DNA of 64,000 nucleotides from CADEDH01 sp039029735 (GTDB taxonomy: Bacteria; Actinomycetota; Acidimicrobiia; Acidimicrobiales; SZUA-35). The position numbers and the translations under genes were made by a program. Positions 51,187-59,780 of this stretch are shown piece by piece; the first letter of the stretch is position 1; each line of letters opens with the position of its first letter. The stretch spans positions 62,001 through 126,000 of the forward strand of contig JBCCFL010000005.1 in assembly GCA_039029735.1 (NCBI GenBank), given 5' to 3'. Below the pieces are notes generated by a model. The model saw only the letters and a program-made list of their open reading frames with translations, did not search any database and was not told the origin of the DNA.

Positions 51187-52428
51187 TCAGGCCAGGTATG
51201 ACAACGCCACGGCGGCGTGGGTGGCCACGCCAACCGCCATCGCCTCCTCGTCGAGCTGCATCCGGTTCGAGTGGCAGGCCTGGGCCCGGCTCGGCTCCGT
51301 CCCCGGCGGGCACACGCCGAGGAACGCCATCGACCCCGGCACCGCCTGGAGCACATAGCTCCAGTCCTCGGCCCCCATCACTGGGCTCTTCATCATCGTC
51401 ACCCGGCTCTCGCCGACCAACTCGGAGAACACCTCACGGGTGAAGGCCACCATCTCGGCATCGTTCACCGTCACCGGGTAGCCCCGCTCGATGGTGGTCT
51501 CCACCTCGCAGTCGTGGGCGGCGGCCACGTGATGGGCCACCCGATGGATGCTGGCCTGTACGGCCTCGCGTGTGCGCTCCGACACCGCTCGGAGCGTGCC
51601 CCGCAGCGTGGCCCGCTCCGGGATCACGTTGGTGGTGGTTCCGGCCTCGATCTTGGCCACGGTGAGCACTGCCGGATCGAAGGCATCGACCGTCCTCGTG
51701 ATCATCGTCTGCAGCGCCAGCACGATCTCGGCTGCGACCGGGATCGGGTCGACGGTGTGGTGAGGCGATGACGCGTGGCCGCCCTTGCCGGTGACGACGA
51801 TGTCGATCTCGTCGGCCGACGCCATGAACGACCCCGGTCGGGTGGCGAGGGTGCCGCTCGTGAGATTGGGGGTGATGTGAAGAGCGAACGCGGCGTCCAC
51901 GTCGGGGTCACGGAGCAGCCCCTCGTCGAGGCAGTAGCGGGCGCCGTGGAAGCCCTCCTCGCCCGGTTGGAAGAGGAACTTGACCGTGCCTCGCAGGTCA
52001 CGCCGGCGCTGATGCAACAATCGGGCGGCACCGAGCAGCATCGCCACGTGGGCGTCGTGGCCGCAGGCGTGCATCATCCCGTTGTGGCGGCTGGCGTAGT
52101 CGAGGCCGGTGTCCTCGGGCATGGGCAGCGCATCCATGTCGGCCCGTAGGAGCAGGGTGGGACCTTCGCTGTCGCCCGTCATGGTGGCCACCACCGACGA
52201 CACCTCATCGCCGGTACGAATCTGGAGGTCGAGCTCGCCCAGAGAGTCGAGCACACGCTGCTGCGTTTTCGGAAGATCGAGACCGAGCTCGGGCTCGTGA
52301 TGGATCTGGCGCCGGATGGCCACCACATCGGCCAGCAGATGATTCGCGTCGCTCAACAGCGCCGGCCCGTCGAGGGCGGGCCGACCAGCGGGGTCGACAA
52401 CGGGATCGACGGGATCGGTGCTGGTCAT
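51187..52428 (-). CDS. M20-family amidohydrolase (aminoacylase/hippuricase type)
   Basis: The ATG at 52428 has GGAGGA upstream and gives 413 residues. Metal-binding and catalytic segments of the M20D group are present: LLLRADMDALPMPEDTGLDYASRHNGMMHACGHDAHVAMLLGAARLL, FLFQPGEEGFHGAR, and GKGGHASSPHHTVDPIPVAAEIVLALQ for the dimerisation domain. The family removes acyl groups from amino acids or related amides. It is convergent with the Lrp gene (33 bp apart). Confidence 0.9.
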   Translation of the reverse strand: MTSTDPVDPVVDPAGRPALDGPALLSDANHLLADVVAIRRQIHHEPELGLDLPKTQQRVLDSLGELDLQIRTGDEVSSVVATMTGDSEGPTLLLRADMDALPMPEDTGLDYASRHNGMMHACGHDAHVAMLLGAARLLHQRRRDLRGTVKFLFQPGEEGFHGARYCLDEGLLRDPDVDAAFALHITPNLTSGTLATRPGSFMASADEIDIVVTGKGGHASSPHHTVDPIPVAAEIVLALQTMITRTVDAFDPAVLTVAKIEAGTTTNVIPERATLRGTLRAVSERTREAVQASIHRVAHHVAAAHDCEVETTIERGYPVTVNDAEMVAFTREVFSELVGESRVTMMKSPVMGAEDWSYVLQAVPGSMAFLGVCPPGTEPSRAQACHSNRMQLDEEAMAVGVATHAAVALSYLA

Positions 52429-52545
52429 GGTGCATCCTCCGTTGGGCGTCCGGGGCGCCACGCCTGCGCCTCATGGTGAGGGTAGGCGCCGCTCCCCCGA
52501 GGCGTGAACACGGCGGCTCCGACACCGTGGCTACGGTGGATGATC

Positions 52546-53613
52546 ATGTTCCCCGAACGTCCGGCCGCCGCCGGGAGACGGCCGGGCCGGGCCACCATCA
52601 ACCTGATCGGGCTGATCGTGCTGGTACTGGTCGTACTGGCGTTCGTGGCGTTCGATCGCCTGCGTTCGGACGAGGTCGAGCCGGCGCTCGTGGCAACATC
52701 GACCACTGCATCGGTTCCCGAGCCATCGGCGCCGACCGACACCCCCGCCACCGGCTCCACCACGGACGGCTCGACGACGACCGTGGCCGACGGCGAGCCA
52801 GATACCGATACCGAGAGCAGCGCTGCTGACACTGAGAGCACCATCGAACCTCCGGCTGCTCGGATGTACGCCGGCCACTACGAGCCGACGGTCGTCGCCA
52901 CCCACCCCCACGACGGTACGGCGTTCACCCAGGGCCTCGAGTGGCGTGGCGACCAGCTCGTGGAGACCACCGGGCTGCGGGGTGAGTCCACCGTGCGGCT
53001 CGTCGATCCCACCACCGGAACCGTTGAGGCATCGGTGGCGCTGAGCGATGCGCTGTTCGGCGAGGGGGCGACCGTGGTCGACGGCAACCTCGTGCAGGTG
53101 ACGTGGACATCGGAGACGCTGCTCATTCACGACCTCGACGAGCTGGCGGCGATCGCGACCGGCGCCGGTGATCCGGCAACCGTGACGGCCACCGAGGCGG
53201 GCGCCTACGGCGGCGAGGGTTGGGGCCTGTGCCTGCTCGATGAGCGACTCGTCATGAGCAACGGGTCGAGCGAGCTGACGTTCCGCAACCCCGCCACCTT
53301 CGGAGAACTCGGGCGGCTGGCCGTGACCCTCAACGGCGAACCCGTCGAGGAGCTCAACGAGCTCGAGTGCGCCGAGGGATTGGTGTGGGCGAACGTCTGG
53401 AAGACGTCGACCATCGTCGGCATCAATCCCGCGACCGGCGATGTGGTGGCCACCGTGGACGCCGCGGCCCTGGTGCCCGAGGTGGTGGGCGACCCAGCCG
53501 ACGACGTGCTCAACGGCATCGCCCACAACCCCGACACCGGCCGCTACTGGCTCACAGGAAAGCGCTGGGCGACGATGTACGAGGTGGTGTTCGAACCAGT
53601 GCCGTCGCCCTGA
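52546..53613 (+). CDS. membrane-anchored glutaminyl-peptide cyclotransferase
   Basis: The product has a short cytosolic head, a membrane anchor (INLIGLIVLVLVVLAFVAF), a Thr/Ser/Asp-rich linker, and a five-bladed propeller domain of the plant/bacterial glutaminyl cyclase type: HPHDGTAFTQGLEWRGDQLVETTGLRGESTVRLVD, then LNELECAEGLVWANVWKTSTIVGINPATG. The family turns N-terminal Gln into pyroglutamate. The start is uncertain between ATG 52540 and 52546; 52546 fits GGTGG spacing better. Confidence 0.85.
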   Translation: MFPERPAAAGRRPGRATINLIGLIVLVLVVLAFVAFDRLRSDEVEPALVATSTTASVPEPSAPTDTPATGSTTDGSTTTVADGEPDTDTESSAADTESTIEPPAARMYAGHYEPTVVATHPHDGTAFTQGLEWRGDQLVETTGLRGESTVRLVDPTTGTVEASVALSDALFGEGATVVDGNLVQVTWTSETLLIHDLDELAAIATGAGDPATVTATEAGAYGGEGWGLCLLDERLVMSNGSSELTFRNPATFGELGRLAVTLNGEPVEELNELECAEGLVWANVWKTSTIVGINPATGDVVATVDAAALVPEVVGDPADDVLNGIAHNPDTGRYWLTGKRWATMYEVVFEPVPSP

Positions 53614-53618
53614 GCGCG

Positions 53619-54401
53619 TCAGGCTGACGACGGGGCGTCGTCAGCCGCAGGAGGCGAGCCGGTACCAGCGAACACGGCAGGGATGTGATCGAGGAGGCGA
53701 GCCAGCACCTCACTCCCCTTGGGATGGAGTGCATGATCAGCGCCGTCGAGGAGCACCAGCTCACCGTGACCAGCGAGCATGCGCACCATCTCGCTCGCCA
53801 TCGGCGGCAGGATCCGATCGTCGGTCCCGTGGAAGAACAGCAGCGATCGGTCCCCCAACTGCTCAGCAGGTTCACAGCCGCCGGCCTGGGTGGCGAAGGT
53901 GACCACGCCGGGAGCGGCCGCGGCGTCGAGGTGGGCGGCGGCCTGGATGGCCACGGCACCGCCGAACGAGTGGCCGAGCGTCATGTACCGGCGGGCGCCG
54001 TGGTGGGCCGCGAGTTCCATCACGGCCAGCGTGTCGTGCACGCACATCGACAGGTCATTGGGGCGGCGGTAGCTCAGGCGGATCACACCGATGTCGTGGG
54101 CCCCGAGCATCCGACCGAGTTGGTGGTACACGCCACCGTCGGGGCCGAGCAGCCCGCCAAGGGCACCACCCACGCAGATCACAACGTCGCTGCGGTCGGC
54201 GGGGCCGTGCCACAGCACCGTCAACAGCCCCTCGGGGGTGTAGATCTCCAGGTGCTCCAGGCGATCGTCGATGTTCACCCGTTGCATCGCCAGCACGTTC
54301 AGCGACAGCAGCGCCGAGGTCGGCTCCGACGACGCACTCGGATCAGTCTGGTCATCGCTCACGATCGCATGCTCGCTGCCCGCGTCGGCGCTGTCCAGCA
54401 C
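53619..54401 (-). CDS. alpha/beta hydrolase
   Basis: The 260-residue product has the nucleophile elbow MTLGHSFGGAVAIQAAA, FFHGTDDRILPP with the acid residue, and LLDGADHALHP with the catalytic His. It resembles the small dienelactone-hydrolase-like group. The N-terminal ~40 residues are disordered, so the true start may be further in. The substrate is unknown. It lies 6 bp behind ilvA and may be on its mRNA. Confidence 0.8.
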   Translation of the reverse strand: MLDSADAGSEHAIVSDDQTDPSASSEPTSALLSLNVLAMQRVNIDDRLEHLEIYTPEGLLTVLWHGPADRSDVVICVGGALGGLLGPDGGVYHQLGRMLGAHDIGVIRLSYRRPNDLSMCVHDTLAVMELAAHHGARRYMTLGHSFGGAVAIQAAAHLDAAAAPGVVTFATQAGGCEPAEQLGDRSLLFFHGTDDRILPPMASEMVRMLAGHGELVLLDGADHALHPKGSEVLARLLDHIPAVFAGTGSPPAADDAPSSA

Positions 54402-54407
54402 GAGTGG

Positions 54408-55613
54408 TCAGTCGAGCAGCGCCACCTCGTAGCTCTCGTGGCGAAGCGCCGCCACCACCTCGTTGCGATGGTCGCTGTCGCGGGTCTCGATCACGATGTC
54501 GATGTTCACGTTGCGGGCCATCATCGGATCGACGCGGCCGTGGTCGATCTCCACCACGTTCGCCCCCAGCGACGCAATCGTGCCCACCACGGGCGCCAGC
54601 TGCCCTGGCACGTCGCCGACGGTCACGCGCAGGGTGGTCACCCGATCGGTGCGCACCAGCCCTCGCATCAGCACCGAGGCGAGCAGGCGGCTGTCGATGT
54701 TGCCGCCCGAGAGCACGAGGCCCACCCGCCGGCCGCTGAACCGGCCGGACTGCTCCAGTACCGCAGCCAACGCAACGGCGCCTGCGCCCTCGGCCACCGT
54801 CTTCTCCACTTCGAGGTAGAGCGTGATGGCCCGCTCGATCGACTCTTCGCTCACCACCACCACGTCGTCGACGAGCTTGTCGATGATCGGGAGCGTGAGG
54901 TCGCCGGGCTGCTTCACCGCAATGCCGTCGGCCAGGGTCTCCTTCACCCCGGTGGGTTCGACCAGGGTGGAGCGTTCACGAGCCACTGTGGGGTAGGCCA
55001 TCGACTGCACGCCGATGATCTCGATCGACGGGGCAATCGAGCGGGCGGCCACAGCCATGCCGGCGATGAGGCCACCGCCACCGATGGGCACGAGCAACAC
55101 GTCGAGGTCGGGCGCGTCGGCCAGCATCTCCAGCGCCACCGTGCCCTGGCCGGCGATCACGGCCACATCATTGAATGGCGGGAGGAAGTGGTAGCCCTTC
55201 TCCTCCCGCAGCTCGGCCATCCGTTGCCCGGCTTCGGCGAACGTGGCACCGAACTGCTCGACGTTGGCGCCGAGGGCTCTGGTGTTCACCACCTTCGTGA
55301 ACGGCGCCGACGCCGGCATCACGATGGTGGCGTCGATCCCCATCCGGCCAGCGTGGTAGGCCACCCCCTGGGCGTGGTTCCCGGCCGAGAGCGTGACCAC
55401 GCCGCGCGATGCGTCGGCCCGAGCCAGCGTGCGCAGGTGGTTGGCCGAGCCGCGATCCTTGAACGACCCCGTGAACTGGAGGTTCTCGAACTTCACGTGG
55501 ACCTCGGCCCCCGTCATCGCCGACAGCGTGCGCGAGCGCAAGGTGGGCGTGCGAACCACGTCGTCGGCGATCCGCGACGCCGCCTGCTCGATGGATCGGA
55601 GCGTCACCTGCAC
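54408..55613 (-). CDS. ilvA: threonine ammonia-lyase (deaminase) with ACT domain
   Basis: The enzyme makes 2-oxobutanoate from threonine, the first step to isoleucine or a catabolic route. The PLP lysine is K52 in LQFTGSFKDRGSANHL, and the glycine loop is VPIGGGGLIAGMA. A single C-terminal ACT domain (TTLRVTVGDVPGQLAPVVGTIASLGANVVEIDH) follows, as in the 400-residue short type rather than the biosynthetic two-domain form. Feedback by an amino acid is likely. GTG 55613 is the only sensible start. Confidence 0.93.
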   Translation of the reverse strand: MQVTLRSIEQAASRIADDVVRTPTLRSRTLSAMTGAEVHVKFENLQFTGSFKDRGSANHLRTLARADASRGVVTLSAGNHAQGVAYHAGRMGIDATIVMPASAPFTKVVNTRALGANVEQFGATFAEAGQRMAELREEKGYHFLPPFNDVAVIAGQGTVALEMLADAPDLDVLLVPIGGGGLIAGMAVAARSIAPSIEIIGVQSMAYPTVARERSTLVEPTGVKETLADGIAVKQPGDLTLPIIDKLVDDVVVVSEESIERAITLYLEVEKTVAEGAGAVALAAVLEQSGRFSGRRVGLVLSGGNIDSRLLASVLMRGLVRTDRVTTLRVTVGDVPGQLAPVVGTIASLGANVVEIDHGRVDPMMARNVNIDIVIETRDSDHRNEVVAALRHESYEVALLD

Positions 55614-55655
55614 GCGCGAGAGAGTACCCGTCAGGAACCGACGACGAGCAGACGA

Positions 55656-55691
55656 CCGGGCGGTGTGCCCGGGCGGTGTGCCCGGGCAGTG
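55656..55691. repeat. 13-bp tandem repeat between ilvA and the desaturase
   Basis: CCGGGCGGTGTGC is repeated at 55656-55668 and 55669-55681, with a partial third copy to 55691. It fills part of the 86-bp gap. Each unit can pair with the next (CCGGGC/GCCCGG). Confidence 0.6.
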
Positions 55692-55699
55692 AGGTGGGA

Positions 55700-56623
55700 T
55701 CAGGCGGCGGTGGCCTGCTTGGCCTCGCGGCGCTCCTTGAGGCGCTGGGCCACGCGACCCGTCTTCTCGATGTGGGCGATCGCCCGTTCCCGAGCCTGCT
55801 CGGCTTCGGCGTCGAGCCCCTCGATGTGGGGGAGATCCCAGAACTTCATCACCACGGGATCGAGGATCTGGTCGTAGTGGGAGGCGAGATCGTAGATGCC
55901 GGCGGCGGCGATGGCCTTGGCGTGGGCGGCGAACCCGGGGATGCCGTCGCCCGGCATGGTGAAGCCGATGATCTGACGCTCCATGGCCTTGACCACGAGG
56001 CTCGGATTCACGTCGAGCATGGCCTTGGCCATGTCGCGGTAGAACAGGAAGTGGTGGTTCTCGTCGATGGCCACTCGCCGCATGATGTCGTAGCCAACCC
56101 GGTCGTGCTCCTGCATGACCAGGCCGGTGTTGCGGTGCGAGATCCGGGTGGCCAGCTCCTGGAGCGTGACGTAGACCAGGCCATCGGCCGCCGACTGCGG
56201 CTCGGGCACCTTGCCGCCCGACATCTGCACCATCCGACCCTCTTCGAGCTCGACGGGATCGACGGCTCGGGTGACGGTGAGGTAGTCACGGATCACCACT
56301 GCGTGGCGGTTCTCCTCCGCCGTCCAGCGGCGCACCCACTCACCCCAGGCACCTTCGCGGCCGAACATCCGCTCGATGTCGCGGAAGTAGTAGGGGAGGT
56401 TGTCCTCGGTGAGCAGGTTCACGAAGAGCGCGCTGCGCACCTCTTCGGGGAACGCCGACTCCTCCGGGCTCCATTCGTAGTCGGGCTCGAAGTCCTCGCC
56501 CCGCGACCAAGGCACCATCGTGTGGGGGTGCCAGTTCTTCACGCTGGAGAGGTGGCGCTCCAGCGCCTGCTCAGCCTCTGTTTCCAGTTCGGCCAGCAGT
56601 GCAATGTCTGCGTCGATCACCAT
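55700..56623 (-). CDS. acyl-[acyl-carrier-protein] desaturase, DesA type
   Basis: The 307-residue product is a soluble diiron desaturase. Ligand motifs are ExxH at TAEENRHAVV (E104, H107) and at AIDENHHFLF (E188, H191), with E73 in LLTEDNLPYYF as a further ligand. It would insert a double bond into fatty acyl-ACP. A perfect 20-bp palindrome lies 10 bp upstream and is a likely repressor site. Confidence 0.9.
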   Translation of the reverse strand: MVIDADIALLAELETEAEQALERHLSSVKNWHPHTMVPWSRGEDFEPDYEWSPEESAFPEEVRSALFVNLLTEDNLPYYFRDIERMFGREGAWGEWVRRWTAEENRHAVVIRDYLTVTRAVDPVELEEGRMVQMSGGKVPEPQSAADGLVYVTLQELATRISHRNTGLVMQEHDRVGYDIMRRVAIDENHHFLFYRDMAKAMLDVNPSLVVKAMERQIIGFTMPGDGIPGFAAHAKAIAAAGIYDLASHYDQILDPVVMKFWDLPHIEGLDAEAEQARERAIAHIEKTGRVAQRLKERREAKQATAA

Positions 56624-56632
56624 CGGGGTCAG

Positions 56633-56652
56633 CCTACCGACCGGTCGGTAGG
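56633..56652. promoter_or_regulatory. 20-bp perfect palindrome between desaturase and ligase
   Basis: CCTACCGACC and GGTCGGTAGG meet without a spacer to form a perfect palindrome in the 71-bp divergent space. Its ACCGACCGGTCGGT core is typical of TetR-family operators. It lies 10-29 bp before the desaturase start and 43-62 bp before the ligase start. Confidence 0.7.
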
Positions 56653-56694
56653 CAGACGCCATCCGCCGGGAAGATTGCCCCTAGCCTGCCCAAA

Positions 56695-57699
56695 GTGGTC
56701 AGCACGGTGAACGCCACAGGCCCCGATGGCTGGGTCCGCCCGATGAAGGCTGTGCTGGGCCCGCTTCCAGCCGGAGACGAGTGGGCGTTCGAGCTGAAGT
56801 GGGACGGGGTGCGGGTGCAGGCGCATTGCCGCCCCAGCACCGATCCGAGCACGGCGAGTGCCCTCACCCTGTTCTCGATGTCGGGACGCGATGTCACCTC
56901 GCACTACCCGGAGTTGGCCGATCTGGCCTCGGCGCTGGCCCTGCCGGCGGTGATCGACGGCGAGGTGGTTGTCTTCGACGGCGACCAGCCGTCGTTCGGC
57001 CGGCTGCAGCACCGGATGCACGTGAGCCGGCCGACACCCAACCTGGTCGTCGACCATCCCGTGTGGTTCGTGGCATTCGATCTACTCGCCCTCGACGACC
57101 GCTCGATCCTCGACCTCCCGCTGCGCCAGCGACGCTCCTTGCTCGGCCAGATCCTCGACGACGGCGCCCGTTGGCGCGTCTCGCCTCAGGCGGTGGGCCA
57201 GGGCGACGAGCTCCTCGCCATCGCCACCGAACGTGGGCTCGAGGGCGTGATGGCCAAGCGGCTCGACAGCCGCTACCGGCCGGGACGATCGAGCGACTGG
57301 GTGAAGGTCAAGCTACGCCGCCGCCAGGAGTTCGTCGTCGGCGGCTGGCTCCCCGGTCAGGGCGCGCTCGAAGGCACGATCGGCTCGTTGGTGATCGGCG
57401 TGTACTCCAACGGGGTGCTCGCTCCGGTCGGGTCGGTGGGGAGTGGGCTCACCGACGCCGAGCGGGCCATCCTCGCCGATCTGATGCGCCCCGCCGAACA
57501 CTGCCCGTTCGGCCACGAACCGGAGCTGGTACGCGGCCCAGCGGTGTGGGTGGAGCCCGAGCTGGTGATCGAGGTCGAGTACGGCTCCTGGCCGGCCGAC
57601 GGCAACGTGCGCCACCCTGTATACGCCGGGCGTCGCAGCGACGTCGATCCGCAGCTCGTTGGCCGGGAGCTGCCACCTGATGGCCGTTCCGTGCGATAG
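56695..57699 (+). CDS. ATP-dependent DNA ligase (LigC/LigD ligase-domain type)
   Basis: GTG 56695 gives 334 residues. The nucleotidyl-transferase lysine is K35 in AFELKWDGVRVQAHC, followed by FSMSGRDVTSHYPEL, VIDGEVVVFD, LEGVMAKRLDSRYRPG and DWVKVKLRRRQEFVVGGW, then an OB fold. It has no polymerase or nuclease domains, so it resembles LigC or the isolated LigD ligase domain used in end-joining or repair. ATG 56743 is an alternative start but would drop conserved N-terminal residues. Confidence 0.9.
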   Translation: MVSTVNATGPDGWVRPMKAVLGPLPAGDEWAFELKWDGVRVQAHCRPSTDPSTASALTLFSMSGRDVTSHYPELADLASALALPAVIDGEVVVFDGDQPSFGRLQHRMHVSRPTPNLVVDHPVWFVAFDLLALDDRSILDLPLRQRRSLLGQILDDGARWRVSPQAVGQGDELLAIATERGLEGVMAKRLDSRYRPGRSSDWVKVKLRRRQEFVVGGWLPGQGALEGTIGSLVIGVYSNGVLAPVGSVGSGLTDAERAILADLMRPAEHCPFGHEPELVRGPAVWVEPELVIEVEYGSWPADGNVRHPVYAGRRSDVDPQLVGRELPPDGRSVR

Positions 57700-57708
57700 T
57701 TGAGCACG

Positions 57709-58098
57709 ATGAACGACGGCACCCGTGACCAGGTCAGTGTCACGTTCCCAGCCAGCCCCGAGTTCAGTCGGATCGGCCGGGTGGCCATTGCTGGCGTTGC
57801 GCTGCGCCTCGGCGTCGAGATCGCTGTTGTCGAACGGCTTCGCGCTGCGGTGGACAACGCCGTCGATGCCATGGCCGGTGCGGGCCGCATCCACCTCGAT
57901 GCCCGGTGGGAACCAGATCGGCTCCTGATCACCGTCGACAACCCCGACCGCGGGCTCACCGACGACGACGCCGATGCGATTCGCACCACGCTCGCCTCAC
58001 TCGCTGACGACGTGCGCGTCGACCATGCCGGCGTGAGCCTGATGTTCGTGGCCGCGCCGGCGTCATCGGTGTCGGCTGCCGCCGAGAGCCAGGCCTGA
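57709..58098 (+). CDS. degenerate-looking HATPase-type (anti-sigma kinase fold) protein
   Basis: ATG 57709 gives 129 residues. The plan of helix, ERLRAAVDNAVDAMAGAG (N-box-like, Asn kept), LLITVDNPDRGL (G1-like) and a C-terminal GVSLMFVAA is that of RsbW/SpoIIAB-type ATP-binding domains, but the G1 and G2 glycines are weak. It may bind a partner without kinase activity. It follows the ligase by 9 bp and is probably co-transcribed. Confidence 0.55.
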   Translation: MNDGTRDQVSVTFPASPEFSRIGRVAIAGVALRLGVEIAVVERLRAAVDNAVDAMAGAGRIHLDARWEPDRLLITVDNPDRGLTDDDADAIRTTLASLADDVRVDHAGVSLMFVAAPASSVSAAAESQA

Positions 58099-58126
58099 GC
58101 CTCCCTCCCACCGCGTGGGGCCAACG

Positions 58127-58633
58127 TCAGTCGGCCTTGTCGCTCCTGAGGAAGCGCCGGTTCTCGCCCGACAGCACGGCGTCGCCAGCGAACCGGCGGG
58201 CCGTCGCTTCGCCGACCGCCTGGAAGCGAGCCTTGGCGGCCACGCAGAGCTCGCCATCAGCTCCCAGTATCCGAGCCGAGGTGCGAATGATGTCGCCGTC
58301 AACCGATTCGACGGTGGCGACGGCCCGATGCGGGTGATCCACCCAGACCGCAGCATGGAACGTGGCCGAGGTCTCGATCGTGACTGCCCAGTGCCCGGCC
58401 AGGGCGATCGCCGCCCAAGCCTGGACTTCGTCGAGCACCGCCAGGCTCACCCCACCGTGGACCACGGCCGGGGCACCGCTGTGGCTCGATCCGAGCTGGA
58501 ACTCGGCGTCGACCTCATTGCGCTCGGGGTCGGCATAGAACGCGAGCTGGAGACCAACGGGGTTCGTCGGCTCACACACGAAGCAGTTCGTCTCGATACC
58601 CCAGTCGTCGTTGGTCAGCCGGTAGCGGGCCAT
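58127..58633 (-). CDS. PaaI-type hotdog thioesterase
   Basis: The 168-residue product has a Cys pair at its head (NCFVCEPTNPVGLQL), the catalytic loop VVHGGVSLAVLDEVQAWAA and TIETSATFHAAVWVDHP, as in PaaI-like acyl-CoA thioesterases. The Cys-rich head is common in actinobacterial members. Substrate unknown. Confidence 0.85.
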   Translation of the reverse strand: MARYRLTNDDWGIETNCFVCEPTNPVGLQLAFYADPERNEVDAEFQLGSSHSGAPAVVHGGVSLAVLDEVQAWAAIALAGHWAVTIETSATFHAAVWVDHPHRAVATVESVDGDIIRTSARILGADGELCVAAKARFQAVGEATARRFAGDAVLSGENRRFLRSDKAD

Positions 58634-58700
58634 GACCTGCCAACCTCACCCAGTTCGGCTGCCATTCCCGTACCCGGGGCGGCGGCAGAGCGATGGCCCG

Positions 58701-59144
58701 TCAGCCCGAACTCCCGAAGCCGGCGCTGCCCCGATCGTCGGGCCCGGGGGGCAGCTCGTCGACGAGGTCGAACGTGAGCGCCTCCACCCCCACCACGAGC
58801 AACTGGGCGATGCGCTGGCCCCGCGTGACCTGGTAGGGCTCGTTGGTGGTGTTGTGCATCACCACCTTCAGCTCGCCGCGGTAGCCGGAGTCGATCAGGC
58901 CGGGCGTGTTGAGAAGGGTGACGCCATGGTTGAGGGCCAAGCCGGATCGGGGGAGCACGAGACCGGCCATGCCCTCGGGAATGGCGACGGCGAACCCCGT
59001 TGGCACGAGTGCGCGACCATGCGCCGGCACCAACGCGTCATGGCGCGCTGGCAAATCGGCCGCGGCATCGCCGGGGCGCATCCGCCGAGGCGCGTCGAGC
59101 GCAGGTTCGGCATCGTCGAGTCGGACCATCGGCACCACAGCCAT
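58701..59144 (-). CDS. dut: dUTP diphosphatase
   Basis: Dut hydrolyses dUTP to dUMP. The 147-residue trimeric type shows all five motifs: PGDAAADLPA, VLPRSGLAL, NTPGLIDSGYRGELKV, RGQRIAQLLVV and RGSAGFGSSG. It is divergent from orn with 41 bp between starts, so one bidirectional promoter probably serves both nucleotide-recycling genes. Confidence 0.96.
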   Translation of the reverse strand: MAVVPMVRLDDAEPALDAPRRMRPGDAAADLPARHDALVPAHGRALVPTGFAVAIPEGMAGLVLPRSGLALNHGVTLLNTPGLIDSGYRGELKVVMHNTTNEPYQVTRGQRIAQLLVVGVEALTFDLVDELPPGPDDRGSAGFGSSG

Positions 59145-59171
59145 GAACTCACGGTAACCCCACGGCGAGGG

Positions 59172-59178
59172 CTACAGT
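59172..59178 (+). promoter_or_regulatory. possible -10 element for a leaderless orn mRNA
   Basis: TACAGT lies about 8 bp before the TTG start of orn, which has no ribosome site close by. This spacing suits transcription starting at or near the start codon. Confidence 0.3.
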
Positions 59179-59185
59179 ACGGATC

Positions 59186-59776
59186 TTGCTCGTGTGGATG
59201 GACCTCGAAATGACCGGACTCGATCCGGCTCGTCATGTGATCGTGGAGATTGCGACGCTCATCACCGACGACGACTTGAACATCATCGCCGAAGGGCCCG
59301 ATTTGGTGATTCAGGCCACCGATGACGAGCTGGCATTGATGGATCCGGTCGTAGTCGAGATGCACACCAGATCGGGCCTCCTCGAGCAGATCAAGGCCTC
59401 GGAGGTCACGCTGGAAGAGGCGGGCGCGCAGACGCTGGCCTTCCTGAAGGAGCACATCAGCGAGCCTCGCACGATCCCACTGTGTGGGAATTCGATCGGA
59501 ATGGACCGCCGATTCCTTGCGATCTATCTGAACGAGATCGAGGAATTCCTGCACTACCGATCAGTCGATGTGTCGACGATCAAGGAACTCACTCGCCGGT
59601 GGTGCCCTGCTGTGCTCTCGTCCGCTCCCCGTAAAGAGGCCGGGCACCGGGCGCTCGATGACATCACCGAGAGCATCCACGAGCTGCGCTTCTACCGGGA
59701 GCAGGTCTTCGTGGAGTCGGCTCGGGCCGCCACCGAGGCGGCAGCTGTGGCTCCAGCGCCCGCCGCCGACGGCTGA
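59186..59776 (+). CDS. orn: oligoribonuclease
   Basis: Orn degrades 2-5-nt RNAs, including pGpG from c-di-GMP breakdown. The DEDDh exonuclease residues are in VWMDLEMTGLD, GMDRRFLAIYL and EAGHRALDDITESI. The start is TTG 59186 or GTG 59192. 196 residues, usual length, with a short Ala-rich tail. In a genome with an RsiG-like c-di-GMP sensor, pGpG removal is relevant. Confidence 0.95.
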   Translation: MLVWMDLEMTGLDPARHVIVEIATLITDDDLNIIAEGPDLVIQATDDELALMDPVVVEMHTRSGLLEQIKASEVTLEEAGAQTLAFLKEHISEPRTIPLCGNSIGMDRRFLAIYLNEIEEFLHYRSVDVSTIKELTRRWCPAVLSSAPRKEAGHRALDDITESIHELRFYREQVFVESARAATEAAAVAPAPAADG

Positions 59777-59780
59777 GCCG

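Noticed and set aside
53685..55877. A 730-codon open frame on the plus strand opposite the hydrolase, ilvA and desaturase genes.
   Set aside because: It crosses three well-supported minus-strand genes and shows the same composition bias and no motif.
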